64,000 bases of DNA, taken from assembly GCF_964199755.1 (NCBI RefSeq), contig NC_133896.1, positions 63,095,142 through 63,159,141 on the forward strand, written 5' to 3'. Within the stretch, counting starts at the first letter, position 1. The number at the start of each line of letters is the position of its first letter. The notes below the pieces were generated by a model, which did no database searches, was not told where the DNA came from, and saw nothing but the letters and a program-made list of their open reading frames with translations. Shown piece after piece: positions 11,001 through 61,000 of the stretch. The translations under genes were made by a program, and so were the position numbers. The stretch comes from Larus michahellis (Eukaryota > Chordata > Aves > Charadriiformes > Laridae).

Positions 11001-13726
11001 CATTAAAATCAGCGTATCCATGTTCAGCAGCTGAACTGGTTAGAAACTGGTTAGGGTAGGGTTGTAGCCAAGGTGTGCAAATCTAAGCAGATTCTTCCCT
11101 AGAAAAAGAAACCAGTGGTGCTCCTAGCCAGGAAGCAACCCTATTTTGACCCTGTTACTGCAGCCACTTCTATCACGGGGTAGCCTAAGTATTTCAGGTA
11201 TTAAGCCCATTCAGTGTAACTCCTCCATGCTGGTGAAACAGTGAAAAAGTTAGCATTCCTGCAGCTAATTAAGAAAAAATACCTCATGTTATACACATGG
11301 TTTCCCTTCTGTTCTCTACCACTATGTACATGTTGATCTGATTAGTCAGCTTAGCATCTCTAAGATCTCGAGTTATACTATAACCTGTGTTTTAGTGCTT
11401 CAGATAATGACTAGAGGCACAGGCTCCACGGAACATTTAACAGATCAGAGATTTCTTTTTTGTGTTGTTCCCAGCCTTTTAGAGTCCTTTTTAGTGAACC
11501 ACAAGAGTCTGGCACAGAATGATACTCAGTTTTTTCTTCAAGACATGAACTGTAAAATAGAGTGAGAGTTAGCATCAGTGCAGAAAAAATTTAGAAATCT
11601 CTGAATGTCCCAACCAAGTGGAAGACAATTTAAATACAGTATTTTAAAAAGTGTTGACAGGACTATTTTGTTATTAATTAAAATGTGTAATAAAAGGATT
11701 AGTGAAGACATTCCTTGAATTTTAGTAAAAATACTGATATTACTGGAGTTTGGTAGCTGAGATTCTATATTGTTTAAAATTCTTTGAAAGTAGAGGCAAC
11801 AGAAAGCATGGGACAGAATAAATATATATACGCGTGTCTGTGTATACACATATATACATATACGCGCACACACACACATACTTGATATTGCACCTGCAAT
11901 GGTTGAAGACAGAGAAGAGTGTAATAAAAAAAGCACATATATAGATCCTGTATCCTGCTAAAGCATTTCTGACTTCCTCAGTTTTGTAATCTTGTGAATG
12001 GTCCTCCTTTTTGAAGTTGTTGCATTTTTTTTTTTATGTACCGAACACATTAACTTCAGTGAATTCTGCCTTATTCCTACATCTCCTCCTAGACACTACA
12101 TATATTATGCATTCAATCCATCCAAATGACATCATTTTCCTCCTCAATTACTATTCTAAGTGCTATTTTAAATGTACTTATTAAAATGTTCTTATTTTAA
12201 AGAAAGCTATTAATGGCAACATTACTGAAAACAGTCTATAAGCTACCAGTTCACAGCAGTGGCCCTGCATTGTGAGTACATAAGCAAGGCAAGGTTCGTG
12301 TGGAGACAAAACATCTCACATCTGTATCGCGAGTGCTAAACATTACATTTATTTCCCACTCTCTAAATATGTCAGTTCGTCTAATAAATATCAGTTCCCC
12401 TTAAAAACCTCACTCATAAGGTAACTGTGGGGATGTATAACGTGAAATATCTTTCTGCTTTCTGTACAAACCGAACTTCTTTAAGTGAAAACCTCTTAAT
12501 ACCGAAGAAAAGAGATCAACAGGACCAGTGCCTAAAATAATTTCATGTAGCCACAGAAGAAGTACATTACACAATGTTTTTGCATTTTCCCAAGGCATCT
12601 CACCAATACCTCTTCTCTGAGCTGCTGCAAAAGCCTGGGTAGAAAGAGATCATTCAGATGCCACATCCTATTTAATGCTTGGTCTCCCTCCTAAGACTAC
12701 GGCAATTCAGCATCACTTGTGGTGCTTAGTTTTATGACAGGCACAGCTGTCTGGCAGTCTTTGGTATATGACCAACTCATTTTGCAGTAGCGCACTGCAC
12801 AGATCACAGATTTTTCTTCTCTCCCACTCACGGTGGACCTGGGCTGAATATGGACGAACAGACTTGGAAGAAAAAGGGTTCCTCTCAATGCTAACCTCAT
12901 CTGAGTCACCCAGTTCCAACATCACTTTTAGGATAGCTGGCATGATAAATATTCTTCGAATGCTCTCCTTCCTCAATAGGTACATAGCTTGGTGGAAACA
13001 CAGAGGTTAGCTGCCTCTTGAGGAGAAGCTCTTTAACCACATGGGAAGAGCTCTCTTCAGTAACTGTTACACGATGGAATTCAAAACAATTTCTACAAGT
13101 GCTGGTCAAGCACAGGAAAACCCTTATGGGGCCAGACCTGTAATGGATCTATTCAAAGATCTTTTGTAAAAAAGCAAAACCTCCGCAACTAGAACTCAAC
13201 AACCACATTTCCACAGCCCAGATTCTATTTTAGGAGACCAGAGTAGGAGTTTCCAGAGTTTTGCTGGATTTTAGTTTTACCGAAACAAAAAGTCGACTTG
13301 CATCTTTATGACTTACCACCAAGGTGTATGATTCAAGGGCAAATGTTTCTTCCAGATAAATATCACATTTTCCAACTATGGTTGGGAACTTTACTCATAC
13401 TCATTGCAGCAAATAAAACATTTCTTATAAGAAATAAACTTTGGGGCAAAGCATCACAAACAAGCAGACTCTTTGTATACTGTTCTTTTAGTTGACTTAT
13501 ATGTTCCAAAGTAGAGTATTTTTTCCAAGACCAAAGCAAATACAGCAGGAGCAATACAGATAAATAGATCTATTAAGCCAAACACAATTCTTCAAAAATT
13601 TGCAGCACTTATTCTAAAGACTGAATATAATTGGCTTCAGAGAAATCAGATCTTAGCCTAGACAAAGCAAACTGTCCTATTAGCCAGCTGTTAGATGGAA
13701 TACCATGAGCTCTGGCAATGGCAGAC
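8082..13726. other. intergenic, no gene recognised
   Basis: Unique A/T-rich sequence. Apart from a mixed TA/CA microsatellite at 11820-11880 and short poly(T) runs, nothing here can be named. Some or all of the upper part could still be a long KDM7A 3' UTR. Confidence 0.55.
11820..11880. repeat. TA/CA/CG mixed microsatellite
   Basis: Alternating purine-pyrimidine sequence with TATATA, ACGCGTGT, TATACACATATATACATATACGC-like words and a (CA)n run. It is prone to slippage and to Z-DNA. Confidence 0.75.
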
Positions 13727-14252
13727 TTTATTCATTGTCTTGATCATTAGCTATTTCTTCTGCAGGTAAAAACTTTAGTCATTGACGGCTGTAGAAACAA
13801 AGGCATTTAAAATTCCTGGTTGTAACAGAATGAGTAACAATAACATTCTGATTTTACAGTTTCAGTCCTCATTAACTTTTGGCTTGAGACAGTTAACATT
13901 ACTTACCAGCAGTAAAAGCGTAATTTCAAGGGCTCTCGGGAGAATACTTCTACACAAAGAAAAAAAGGTATCTATAGAAACCAACACTCAACAGGATTGA
14001 CTTCACTATATTCATTCTACTACTCAGGTTTCCACCGTCAATCCAAAGTTATCTCTAAACAAAACAAACAAGAAAAGGTTTGGTTGAATGTGTTAACTAA
14101 TGAGCCACCACCACCACAATAGCATCACAACTTAAGCAGGGTATGACAAACCCTCTAGTGAAAAAGTCGAACTTCACTAAATGTACACAAAACCAAGTTT
14201 GTAGGCACTTTACAAGGGGGTACCCTACCTCAAAAGCAGTAGAACACTGTTG

Positions 14253-14350
14253 ATTAAAAAAAAAAAACAACCAAACAAACAAATAAAAAAACCACAAAAC
14301 CAAAACAAATAAAAAAAACCCACAAAAAAAAACGCACAAAAAAACCCCAA
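14253..14350 (+). repeat. A-rich low-complexity (AAC/AAAT-type)
   Basis: About 100 bases are made almost only of A with scattered C and T (CCAAACAAAC, AAATAAAAAA words). Confidence 0.7.
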
Positions 14351-17300
14351 CCAAACAAACATCTTTAGTCTTCAGATATCAAGACAGGTATCTTGCCCAT
14401 TCCCCGACTTTAGAAATTCACTTTTTTTTGCTATATTTGGTAGCCTTGAAATCTTTAAAATCCATCTGTCCATTAGGAAAGAACAATCCAGGTAAGTATT
14501 TCCCCATCCTCCCCAAACAGAACAGCAAAAAACCAGAATGGAAATACGGCTCCAGGTGCTGAAGGCTATCCAGTAGCATTTAAAGCAGCACTGTGAGATA
14601 TTTCACATACTTTCCAGTGTATTATCCTGTTATCCACCAAACAGTAATCACAGCGAAAAGCTGTGGAGCATAGCAGGCAAAAACAAAAGGACAAATAGTA
14701 AAGGTGCTTATACCGGTTTTTATATGGGTATGAAACTTGTATTTGTGGCCCACTGAGGTGCTCCTTTAAGTCTATCACTTTAAAACCAAAGCATTAGTAT
14801 AAGCAGCGAGCTCAGTGTGACAAATCCGGGTGAGTCTGTCTGATGGAAATGCGTAGGTTGTAGCGTTGTTCTTCAGTCACAGTGATCAAGACTTTTTCAA
14901 AATACGTGGTTGCTCTGATAGACAAACAGCTCTTTCAGATCTTTGGCAAATCTTTGGCTAACCAAATTTAAAATCAGTTTTAACACATTAATTGGAAAGA
15001 TGTGAAGGCATGTCAAAATACAGCAGGAACTGGTTTCTGGACATAAAAATATTTAATCTTCATCTCCTGTACTTAAAACATGATTTTTCCTCATGATTTC
15101 TTACTCCACTCAAATGAAATCTGTTTTTGAAACAGCACAGAAGTTTCTGCCCCCAAAATTTACAACACTACCATGTTTTAAACTTTAGGCCACAGAAGTT
15201 ACTAGTTTGTTGGGTTTTTTAAAACTATTTCAATCTTACACTTAAGCAGTATATGGTCTGATGTGGTCAGCATTCTTGTTCTTTACCTGGAAAGCACCTG
15301 GCACAATGAAGTCCTGGTCCATGAACAGATCTCCTAGTCATTATAGTCAACCATAAATTCTCTGTAAATTAAAAGCCCAGCTAAGATGTAAACTTAGCAG
15401 CTGCAGAGGATGCTCAAATCAAACACCTTTTGCCACCTGGTTCTTCCAATGCCATTGCTTCAGGCTTTCAGAAAATGACCATCACTGGAATCTAACCATC
15501 TGCCCATCACAGCACTGAAGCAGTTCAGCAGCATGGAGCACTATTTGGAGAAGAGAATGCATTACTTGAACTTGGGAGTGCAACACGGCAATATTTCTGT
15601 TACCCCCGGGTAGAGTACCCACATGAAAACACCATACTGCCATACGGAGTCAAAACAGGGAGCACTGACAACTGCAAACCAGAAGATGATATGTGGTGGG
15701 AGAAATCAGCAGAGAAGTCATCCAGGATAAAAGCAAGTATGACAAAGTACATGGAAGTGTGAAAGAGAAATCTCTTCTTCCAGAAACTGCACACACTTAA
15801 AGGAAAAAGAAAAAAAAAAAACCAAAAAGAGAAATCAAGAGATGAGTCAGGCATCAGTAGCATGAGACAAACCTGAACAAAAACCAAGAGCAAGAACATG
15901 ACAATACCATTTGACACCCTTCTCACAGTTCTAGATCTGCTTATATGACAGATCAAAAACACTTCTATCTCCCTTTTATATTAGGATTCAAAAAGAATAT
16001 ACACATCTTCACAAAATGCATTTGGTTGCCATATAATATACTTGGATTGAAATGAGATTTGCACTTTGAAAAAAATAAGAAAACAATATGAGAATATTCC
16101 CTCTCACATTTCTCCAGAATTTTTTTTTCTTTAAAATGTGACAAGTAAAGGGCACAGAGATTCAGCCTAGGAAAGCATTTTTCTCCTCATGATATTCTGT
16201 ACAGTTTTCTGTATTTACATTGAAGGAAATGAGAAGTCTGAAGAAATTAAACGCTTTAGAGTGCTAAAATCAAAACATAAGCAATACAATTTTTTAATTT
16301 CAGTATTTTAAAGTACAGAAAGTGGAAACTATGAATATCAAATACAAATTTAAACAAAGCCACTTGTCCTCCCCTAGAATAATCAATGTGAACTACTTAT
16401 AGAAACTTACAAATTTAAAGTAAATCGAAACAAAATAAATACTGTACATACACTTTCCCTGCCTGCAGGCAAAAGAGGATGGGAAATACTGTTATGAATT
16501 GAAAAAAATGCTCTTAAAGCTGCAGCATCCCATTTCCCAGCCAAATACTTAACACAGTAGTGCGTTTCTGTAAAAAGGAAGACACACATACACCGACCCC
16601 TACTGAGCAGACAAGCTAATATTTTCAGAGACATTAGAAGGAAAGATAGAAATTAGACTATGAGAGTAGAAAAAGGAGAGGAAAGGCAAACGGGCCAGCA
16701 AAACGTTACTACAAAACTAGGAAATATAGCCAAGAACTAGCCCCTTTTTTTTTCTTTTCAAATTCCATGGATTTTTTTTTAAAAAAAGATTCACCAAAGC
16801 ATTGGCAGCAATAGACATTTCCCAGCAGAAGTGACAATACATATCAATATAATCTCTTAAAGTGATCCCTTTCATTCCCTTCCCACAGCATGAAACTTTT
16901 ATGGCTTAATTTATATTAAAAGTAGAAAAAGTCTTTTTTTTTTTCCAAACAGAAATGCAGCCTGTGAAGAACGTGCATTTCCTTACCAGTGCTACTTATA
17001 TTTCCCATCCACTGCATGATTTATCATTCATATGCTCCCACAAAGAGGGTTACTAGGTTGTTTTTTGTTGGGTGGTTTGGTTTTTTTTTTTTGGAAAAAT
17101 GGATGTTGCAGCTTTTAATCTTGTTTAACCACAAATACTAAGGCCCTTGGTTCTGTTTATATTTCTTCTGTGAAAGAGCAGCTCTGGGCTCACTCAGCCC
17201 CAGAGCTACAAACAGCTTTTAATGGTCTGGAAGTACCACTTGAATCAAACTCTGGAAAGACACTAGATTTGGGGGTTGTGATGGGGGTGTGAAGGGATAA

Positions 17301-17755
17301 GTGGGTATGCAGAGCCTAAATAGGGCACTAGTCATAGGCTTGCGGTACCAGGTCGTTCTAGCTTCAGTTAGTTCTGCTTAGTCTCCACAATTACCAAAAA
17401 TGGGGTAGCAAAATGCACATCAGCTCTGACTCCAAAACCCTGCAAAAATTTTCAACACTTCCAACTTCATGGCCCTGTGAATGAAAGTAGCTTATGCCAT
17501 ATAGCAGAACCTAGGGAAAGCTGAAGCTTCTAAAATGTGATCACGACACTGTGCTCTTGTATATCTCTACTAAAGGTAACAGAAGCACTTCAACCACCAA
17601 AAAACCAAAATCCCCCCGTGATCAGAAAGCAACAATTTTAACTCTCAACATCTAACCCTTTCAAAATTGTCTTTAAGAATGGATTAATGTAGAGTATTAT
17701 AGGTTGCATAGGTAATCTACCTCAGAGGTCAACAAAGGCTACCTTGTAGCCAGGG

Positions 17756-17761
17756 TTTATT
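17756..17761 (-). terminator. candidate poly(A) signal AATAAA
   Basis: The minus strand reads TAATAAACC, 3.4 kb after the KDM7A stop codon. A modest TTTGTTG element lies about 25 bases further on, which fits a cleavage site better than the signal at 18945. Confidence 0.3.
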
Positions 17762-18257
17762 AGCAAGTATAGTAGAAGAAGAAAAGGGAAAGTTGCTGGA
17801 AGAGTCTTTGATATAGTTTCTAGGTGGTCTTTCCATTTTCATGTGTTTTTTTTTTCAATTGCAGGAACGTGAGAGAATGGGAAAACCCCTACAATATTTC
17901 ACTTCCTATTGTTCTGTCTACAAAAAAAAAAAAAAGTTTTATGCCAAATCAAAGTTCTCTGACTTTTCAAAAAAGATTATCCTTGAAAACAAGTAACCAT
18001 AGCAGGCTTACTTCTATTGTCCAGTCCGTGTTCCCTACTCCCTCCCTCTTCCACCCCAAGTGAGACAGCAAGGAAAAAAATAGGGCTTTTTCTCTCCACT
18101 ACAACAACACAAGTTCAATCCAATCCATCTACAGAAAGATTGGTGCTGTAGTGTTTTCATCTAGAACACAATAAAAATATCCCTACATACAAGTACACAA
18201 AACAAGTGAGGTCACCACATCCTCTTCATGAGCTACCAGGAGACTTTTTGTTTCCCT

Positions 18258-18302
18258 TTGTTTTCTTTCTTTTTTTCTTTTTCTTTCTTTTTTTTTTTTT
18301 TT
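18258..18302 (+). repeat. T-rich low-complexity tract
   Basis: Pyrimidine tract of TTTC words ending in a run of T. It lies in the presumed KDM7A 3' UTR, where it would be A/G-rich. Confidence 0.7.
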
Positions 18303-18944
18303 AATACTGCTCATCATGGCAATTTCTTTTAAATTACTTGTTTTGAGGTGGAACATCAGAATTAACTTCTGCTGGAAGCATGGATATCTGAAGAAAATGG
18401 GAATGAACCTCTGCCTGTTGACAGCCTGTGAAGAGACTATTACATAAATTCATGACAGCGGAGAGCCACTTTGAAAAAAAAGGTAGAAAGTAGAGTAAAG
18501 AAAGAACAAAACCAAGAAGAAATAATATATATGGGTCCAGCCAGATCTGTGTTCCAATAGTAAGATACAGATAAATAATGCAAATGGTCAGAAAAGAGAC
18601 TTTGTATAAGCCAGTCACGCGTACAAGAAAGCATACTCCATATTTTAAAATTCCTTACTCCAGATTCTATTCTGGCATACTTCTATTTCAGATAAGCGAT
18701 CTCAAAAATCTGCCTTTAAGGAGAGAGAGCTCATTCTTCATTCTGCTCTGAATCTGACTGCTGCCCTAAACTGGAATTCTCAATTCTTAAAAATTATACA
18801 GCCGGCAAGAAGGAAACGGTTTGGTTCAATATGCTAAAGCTAAAACAGCTTCCAAAGCCTGGCAGGCATTAATCTATTTGCTCAAGCTTAAGCACAGAGA
18901 ATATTTATATGGGTATATAATTTTAATTAATATTGACAACATAG

Positions 18945-18950
18945 TTTATT
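18945..18950 (-). terminator. candidate poly(A) signal AATAAA
   Basis: The minus strand reads AAATAAAC, 2.2 kb after the KDM7A stop codon. It is the first canonical hexamer I find downstream. The following bases are A/T-rich rather than GU-rich, so use is uncertain. Confidence 0.3.
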
Positions 18951-21167
18951 TCTTTGACTTACTTTGGTGAGAACGTATTAGAAGATAGTTGAAATATTCT
19001 CTTTTAACTATTTCCATCTGGAAAACATAGCACCTGAGAACAGCAAGTACTTATAGTCACTTCCAGCACCTGTAGAGTACCTCTTAGCTTATCTTACGCT
19101 TTTTAGAAATCCTTTGTTAACTCCGTTCCTAACAGTCTAAACGAGGTCAACAGCTTGTATTAAATTAAAAAAAAAAATTAAAAAGACTGAAAACATGCTT
19201 TTGTGAAACCATAATCAGCAAACTAAAAAAGGTTAAAACAATTCACCCATACAAAACTATGAAGTCAAGTCAGTATAACGTAAAAGCAGGGCTGCAAAAA
19301 ACACTCCTAAGTTATACTTTTCAAGCTCCAGAGGAAGTAAAGCCCTGAAAGCCACCTGACTTATTTGCAGTTGCATTATGTTTCGGTGTTTCTCAATTTA
19401 GAAACAGGATAACATAATGCTAAATAGTTTCGACCCTGCAACAATCAAAGACACCTGACATCAGAAATATTTCCATAAATTTGTAAAGACATTTATAATC
19501 TAGCCTAGATAAAAGTAACTCTGCACAAATATTCTGGAAAGTCCAACTGAATTTGTTTTTAAACCATAACAAGAGAAGATGATTCCAGTATAGAATATGG
19601 AGGAAGGAAAAACTGGTATGGAAAGTTAAATCAATCCAATTATTTGGATAGCTACGCCTGTGTATTTTTACTCTTAGTAACCAAAAAAACCTCCAAATAA
19701 CCAACAATATTGTTGTCACTAGCATATTAATGTTTTCATTTTGGCTGGACCCTGAAAAATGCCCTTTTTCCAGAATCAAGTAAAAGTATTCGCTTTTCTG
19801 CCTTCATCCCCATCCCCCAAAAGTTAAATATTTAATTTTATATTACAGAAAAATACAAATTTTAAATCAAAATTATTTACAATAATTCAGAATCGGCATT
19901 TGCTATCAGCTCTGTATGAAGCCAGACACAAATGATCATTCTGATGCCAGTAAGCTACTTAATGCTTGTATACGCACCAGTTAAGACTCTTAATTGGCTG
20001 TCTCGCCCAGCTTTGAAAGCAACACACATTCTCCTGCCTTCCTGACTCTTCAGTAAAATGTGTTTAAAGTACAATAATAATATTTTAATGTTCTTCCATG
20101 CTACATTAAGTAACATGCCAAATCTTAAGACTGTAATGGATATCTTATGAGTTATTTCAGAGTAATTGTTCTGAAGAAACATTTATCTTAACCGATGTCT
20201 CCATTCCTCCAAAGATATATTAGGTTTCCCTCCTTTGTACCAACTCTTAAATAACCTGTACAAATACAATTTCAGGGAGCTTTTTTACAGAAGAAACACA
20301 TCACAGATAGATCATTAGGAGGAAAAGTATCCACTCTAATTTGGAGGAAAGAGGTGCAGTTTAAAACAAGTTAGCTACTGGACTGACACAAGAAGATTCT
20401 TCTGTCTTTAGGAGTCTCTTCTAGTCCATCAAATAAATAAATCTGTATAAAAGAGGACAGGTCAAAAAATAATCAAGCTGGCGGAGAATATGCAACTTGC
20501 AAGTCAACAGAAGCCCAGCCAATAGCTTACAAAAAACAGGAAAAAAAGATTCCATATGCCTTAATTTAAAAAATAATTAATAATGCATCTCACCCCTATT
20601 TAAGACTATAACCTGAATATCAAATTTAGGAGTCCAGACTAATCACAATTAATGTGGCTCTCCACTGCACCAAACACACATTATCAAAACAATTAAAAAC
20701 TTTCACATTCTTAAATCTAAATTAATAACCCCCACAAAAGTCTTCCAAATAAATAGCTTTTTAAAATGAATTTAAAAGTCGTCAAAATCTATCAGAAATA
20801 AATTATTGATAAACCACCTTCATCATCTTCCCCTCATTAATTAGGTCAGAAACTACCAGCAACAAATGATATTCAAGCCCTGATGAGAGACTATTTCTCA
20901 CAGTCCATGTCTCTCTGAAGATTTCCCCGTTCCCGTATGGTTATTGCTGAGCAGGTGTGGCACAGTGAAAATGCAGCATTGGGTTGGTTTTTTTGTTGTT
21001 TTTGTTTTTTTTTTCTTTTTTTCTTTCTTGTTTTTGTTCATCAGGCAGTGTTTTATATGGTACATGCAAATCTGCTTCAAGCAGAGGAATAACAGCAGCT
21101 CCGGGCTCTGTTGACCTCAATACTGGTCTGTGTAGGAAAGACAGCAGTAGTAGAAGTAGCAGCTACA

Positions 21168-58096
<36,929 letters not shown>

Positions 58097-61000
58097 CTGT
58101 AATAATATTTTTAAAATGTTAATGAGAATACATGCAAGATTTATTTTTCAAGCTAAAAAAAAAAAACCCACAAAAAAAAGCTTGAAGTCTTTACTAGAAC
58201 ATGCTTACTCTACAAAGTGTAATACCAAATTATCTCAACTGCTGGGTGGACACATAAGTTTTGAGTAATAATTTGTTTATCACTGAACAAAGAATGCCAT
58301 TTAAAAAAAAACCAAACACAACCAAACAAGGAACAACTCATAAAAAGAAAATAAGAATCAATTTTCCTTAAAAATGAGTCCACAATATACACCATTACCC
58401 CTCATCCCCCCAAAGAGCTTTGATCCTAATTACAGGAAACAGTTTATGTAAAATCATTCAAGCAACTTTCCTTATAAAAGTTATGATTTAAAAAAAAAAT
58501 CTGAAGTCTATGTGCTGTCAATTTAGAGAGGACATCATGGATTTTTTCTTGTTTTTTTCTTTCCATTTTCTTCTGCAAAAAGAACATAACAGACTCCTAC
58601 CCCCAAGACAAATCAATGCAGAATACTTTCATATTCTTCCTGAAATCTTTATATACTACTAGTACTAGCTATGCAAGTTACACAAGTAACCAAACAAATC
58701 ACTTTGTAGAAGTGTTTTTGTTTTAAAATAACAACAAGTATTTCAAAGAGCACTTGAGAGATGTAACATTTTCCCGGTCCACATTTTTTCCCTGATAAAA
58801 CAGTCGAAGTGGGATTAAGTTGAAGATCTTTGTAACAGTCATGACAAAACATCTACATTGCTGTATATCTAAATAACAATTCTAAAGCCAAAATGAAGTA
58901 CATTTTCTTAGAAGTTGAAACACGAGAGGTTAATTGGAGAACTTGAACACTACTCCGTTCAGGTAACCCGTTTCATATTAAAAGTGTAATGACAGCTTAA
59001 ACACCGAAGCTTTGAAATGACCCAGCTACAAGAAGTCTTTTCCCTAGCAGCCTAGTGCCAAAACCGCTGACACGCTCCAGTAAGTGTCAGTACGTGCTGC
59101 CAGAACAATACACTAAACAGTCTAGCATTCAGAGCACACCAATGAGCAAATAAAATCTGAAACTGAAGAGCATCTCCCATGTAACTATCAACAAGAATTA
59201 CACTGTTGTGAATTCTCTGTAAACAGATTCAAGCTGGTTCTTCTACTTCGCCATTCACTACATACCACATGAAATTTAAAAATTATATCACTTTTTTATA
59301 TACATACTATTTTAAAATCTAAACACAAAACTCAGCTGCCACAGTTCATCACAATTCTTGCAATATTTAGTATCTGTTTTAAGACCCCAACTACACAGAT
59401 TGTTACTACATGAAAAGTCAGCTGACATAAACAAAAAGGAAGGCAGAAGCAGTCTTTAAAAATGCATGTCCCTTTTCCTTCTGCTTGTGTTCCCTCTCTT
59501 TTTATAGATGAGTGACTCATAATTCTATGTATTATAAGAAAACTTTTTAAAAATGTACATTCTAAAAGCCCCAAATGAGAAGACCGATTTTATACATCCT
59601 CAGGAATCCCATTATAGAATCATAGAATGGTTTGGGTTGGAAGGGACCTTAAAGATCATCTAGTTCCACCCTGGTTCCACTCGACCAGGCTGCTCAAAGC
59701 CCCATCCAGCCTCCCCTTGAACACTTCCAGGGATGGGGCATCCACTGCTTCTCTGGGCAACCTGCTCCAGTGTCTCACCACCCTCACAGTAAAGAATTTT
59801 TTCCTAATATCTAATCTAAATCTCCCCTCTTTCAATTTAAAACCATTACCCCTTGTCCTATCACTACACTCCCTGATAAAGAGTCCCTCCCCATCTTTCC
59901 TGTAGGCCCCCTTTAGGTACTGGAAGGCTGCTATAAGGTCTCCCTGGAGCCTTCTCTTCTCCAGGCTGAACAACCCCACCTCTCTCAGCCTGTCCTCACA
60001 GGAGAGGTGCTCCAGCCTTCTGATCATTTACACGACCCTCCTCTGGACTCACTTCAACAGGTCCATGTCCTTCTTATGTTGAGGGCTTCCAGAGCTGGAT
60101 GCACTACTCCAGGTGGGGTCTCATGAGAGCGGAGTTAGAGGGGCAGAATCACCTCTCGACCTGCTGGCCACAGTTCTTTTGATGCAGCCCAGGATGTGGC
60201 TACCTAAATTTCTGATTTTTGAGCAGCTGAAGATATTTATGTTGGAATGTATCTTGATAAAGTTAGCACAATTATTCAATGAAACGCAGCACTCCATGGA
60301 AAACTTCACTTATTCCCTTTCATTTTTCTTGGTGTTTATCTGATACATCCATCATCACCCCGATCAGATTATCCTGATGACTAACAGTAAGAACTTTGTA
60401 CCAAAGTACAGTAAAAGTACCTCCAAGCTTTGAACAGTTGTTTGTCATGTTCTGTTTAAGACTGTTAATTTTATTGTCTCTTGTAGAATGTTACAGATAA
60501 CAGAATTTCTCCTTTATTTCCAAGATCAGTATTAAACTCCTTCTCAGACTTGATTAATTCCATAACCTTTCTTGAAGGCACATGGGGCTTTGTGTACACA
60601 GACCACAGGCGACATTGGAATGGTATTAGAGTAGCTGGAACAGTTATTCAATAAAGAAAGCAAACATTTTTGGTCTACTATTTAGAATCTAAACTGAGAA
60701 CTAACTGGAACGGCAAAACACTAACTGGGAGATACTGGAAGTGCATCTATTAGCAGATACCTGACTGATACAAAGAGCAAATGAGGCGCCAGCACCTGCA
60801 AGAACAAGCATTGCCAAGGATGCCACAGAGCACATCAATCACACACAGCACCATTACAAGTCACTTTGCTTTCTCCAACATATACAGATGAATCTGACAT
60901 TAATCATTCTGGCTACTAGCGAGCAATCAATTACTGTGGTAAAGTGCAACTTCAGACCTCAAGCATCAAAGCAAGGTCACCAAGAGGTAACAGAGAGCCT

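Larger units (their letters stand above)
13727..21167 (-). other. KDM7A: presumed KDM7A 3' UTR and 3' flank, end unresolved
   Basis: This is A/T-rich sequence with no open coding pattern directly after the stop codon. As I recall, mammalian KDM7A mRNAs have a 3' UTR of several kilobases. Canonical minus-strand AATAAA signals lie at 18945-18950, 17756-17761 and 13727-13732. None has a strong GU-rich downstream element, so the true end cannot be chosen by eye. Poly(T) runs on the plus strand (for example 20988-21024 and 18262-18302) would be A-rich tracts in the transcript. Confidence 0.45.

Noticed and set aside
15600..15962. 120-codon minus-strand frame rich in Phe/Leu in the KDM7A 3' flank
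   Set aside because: Phe-rich frames arise from poly(A) tracts read on the other strand; there is no start context or conserved domain.
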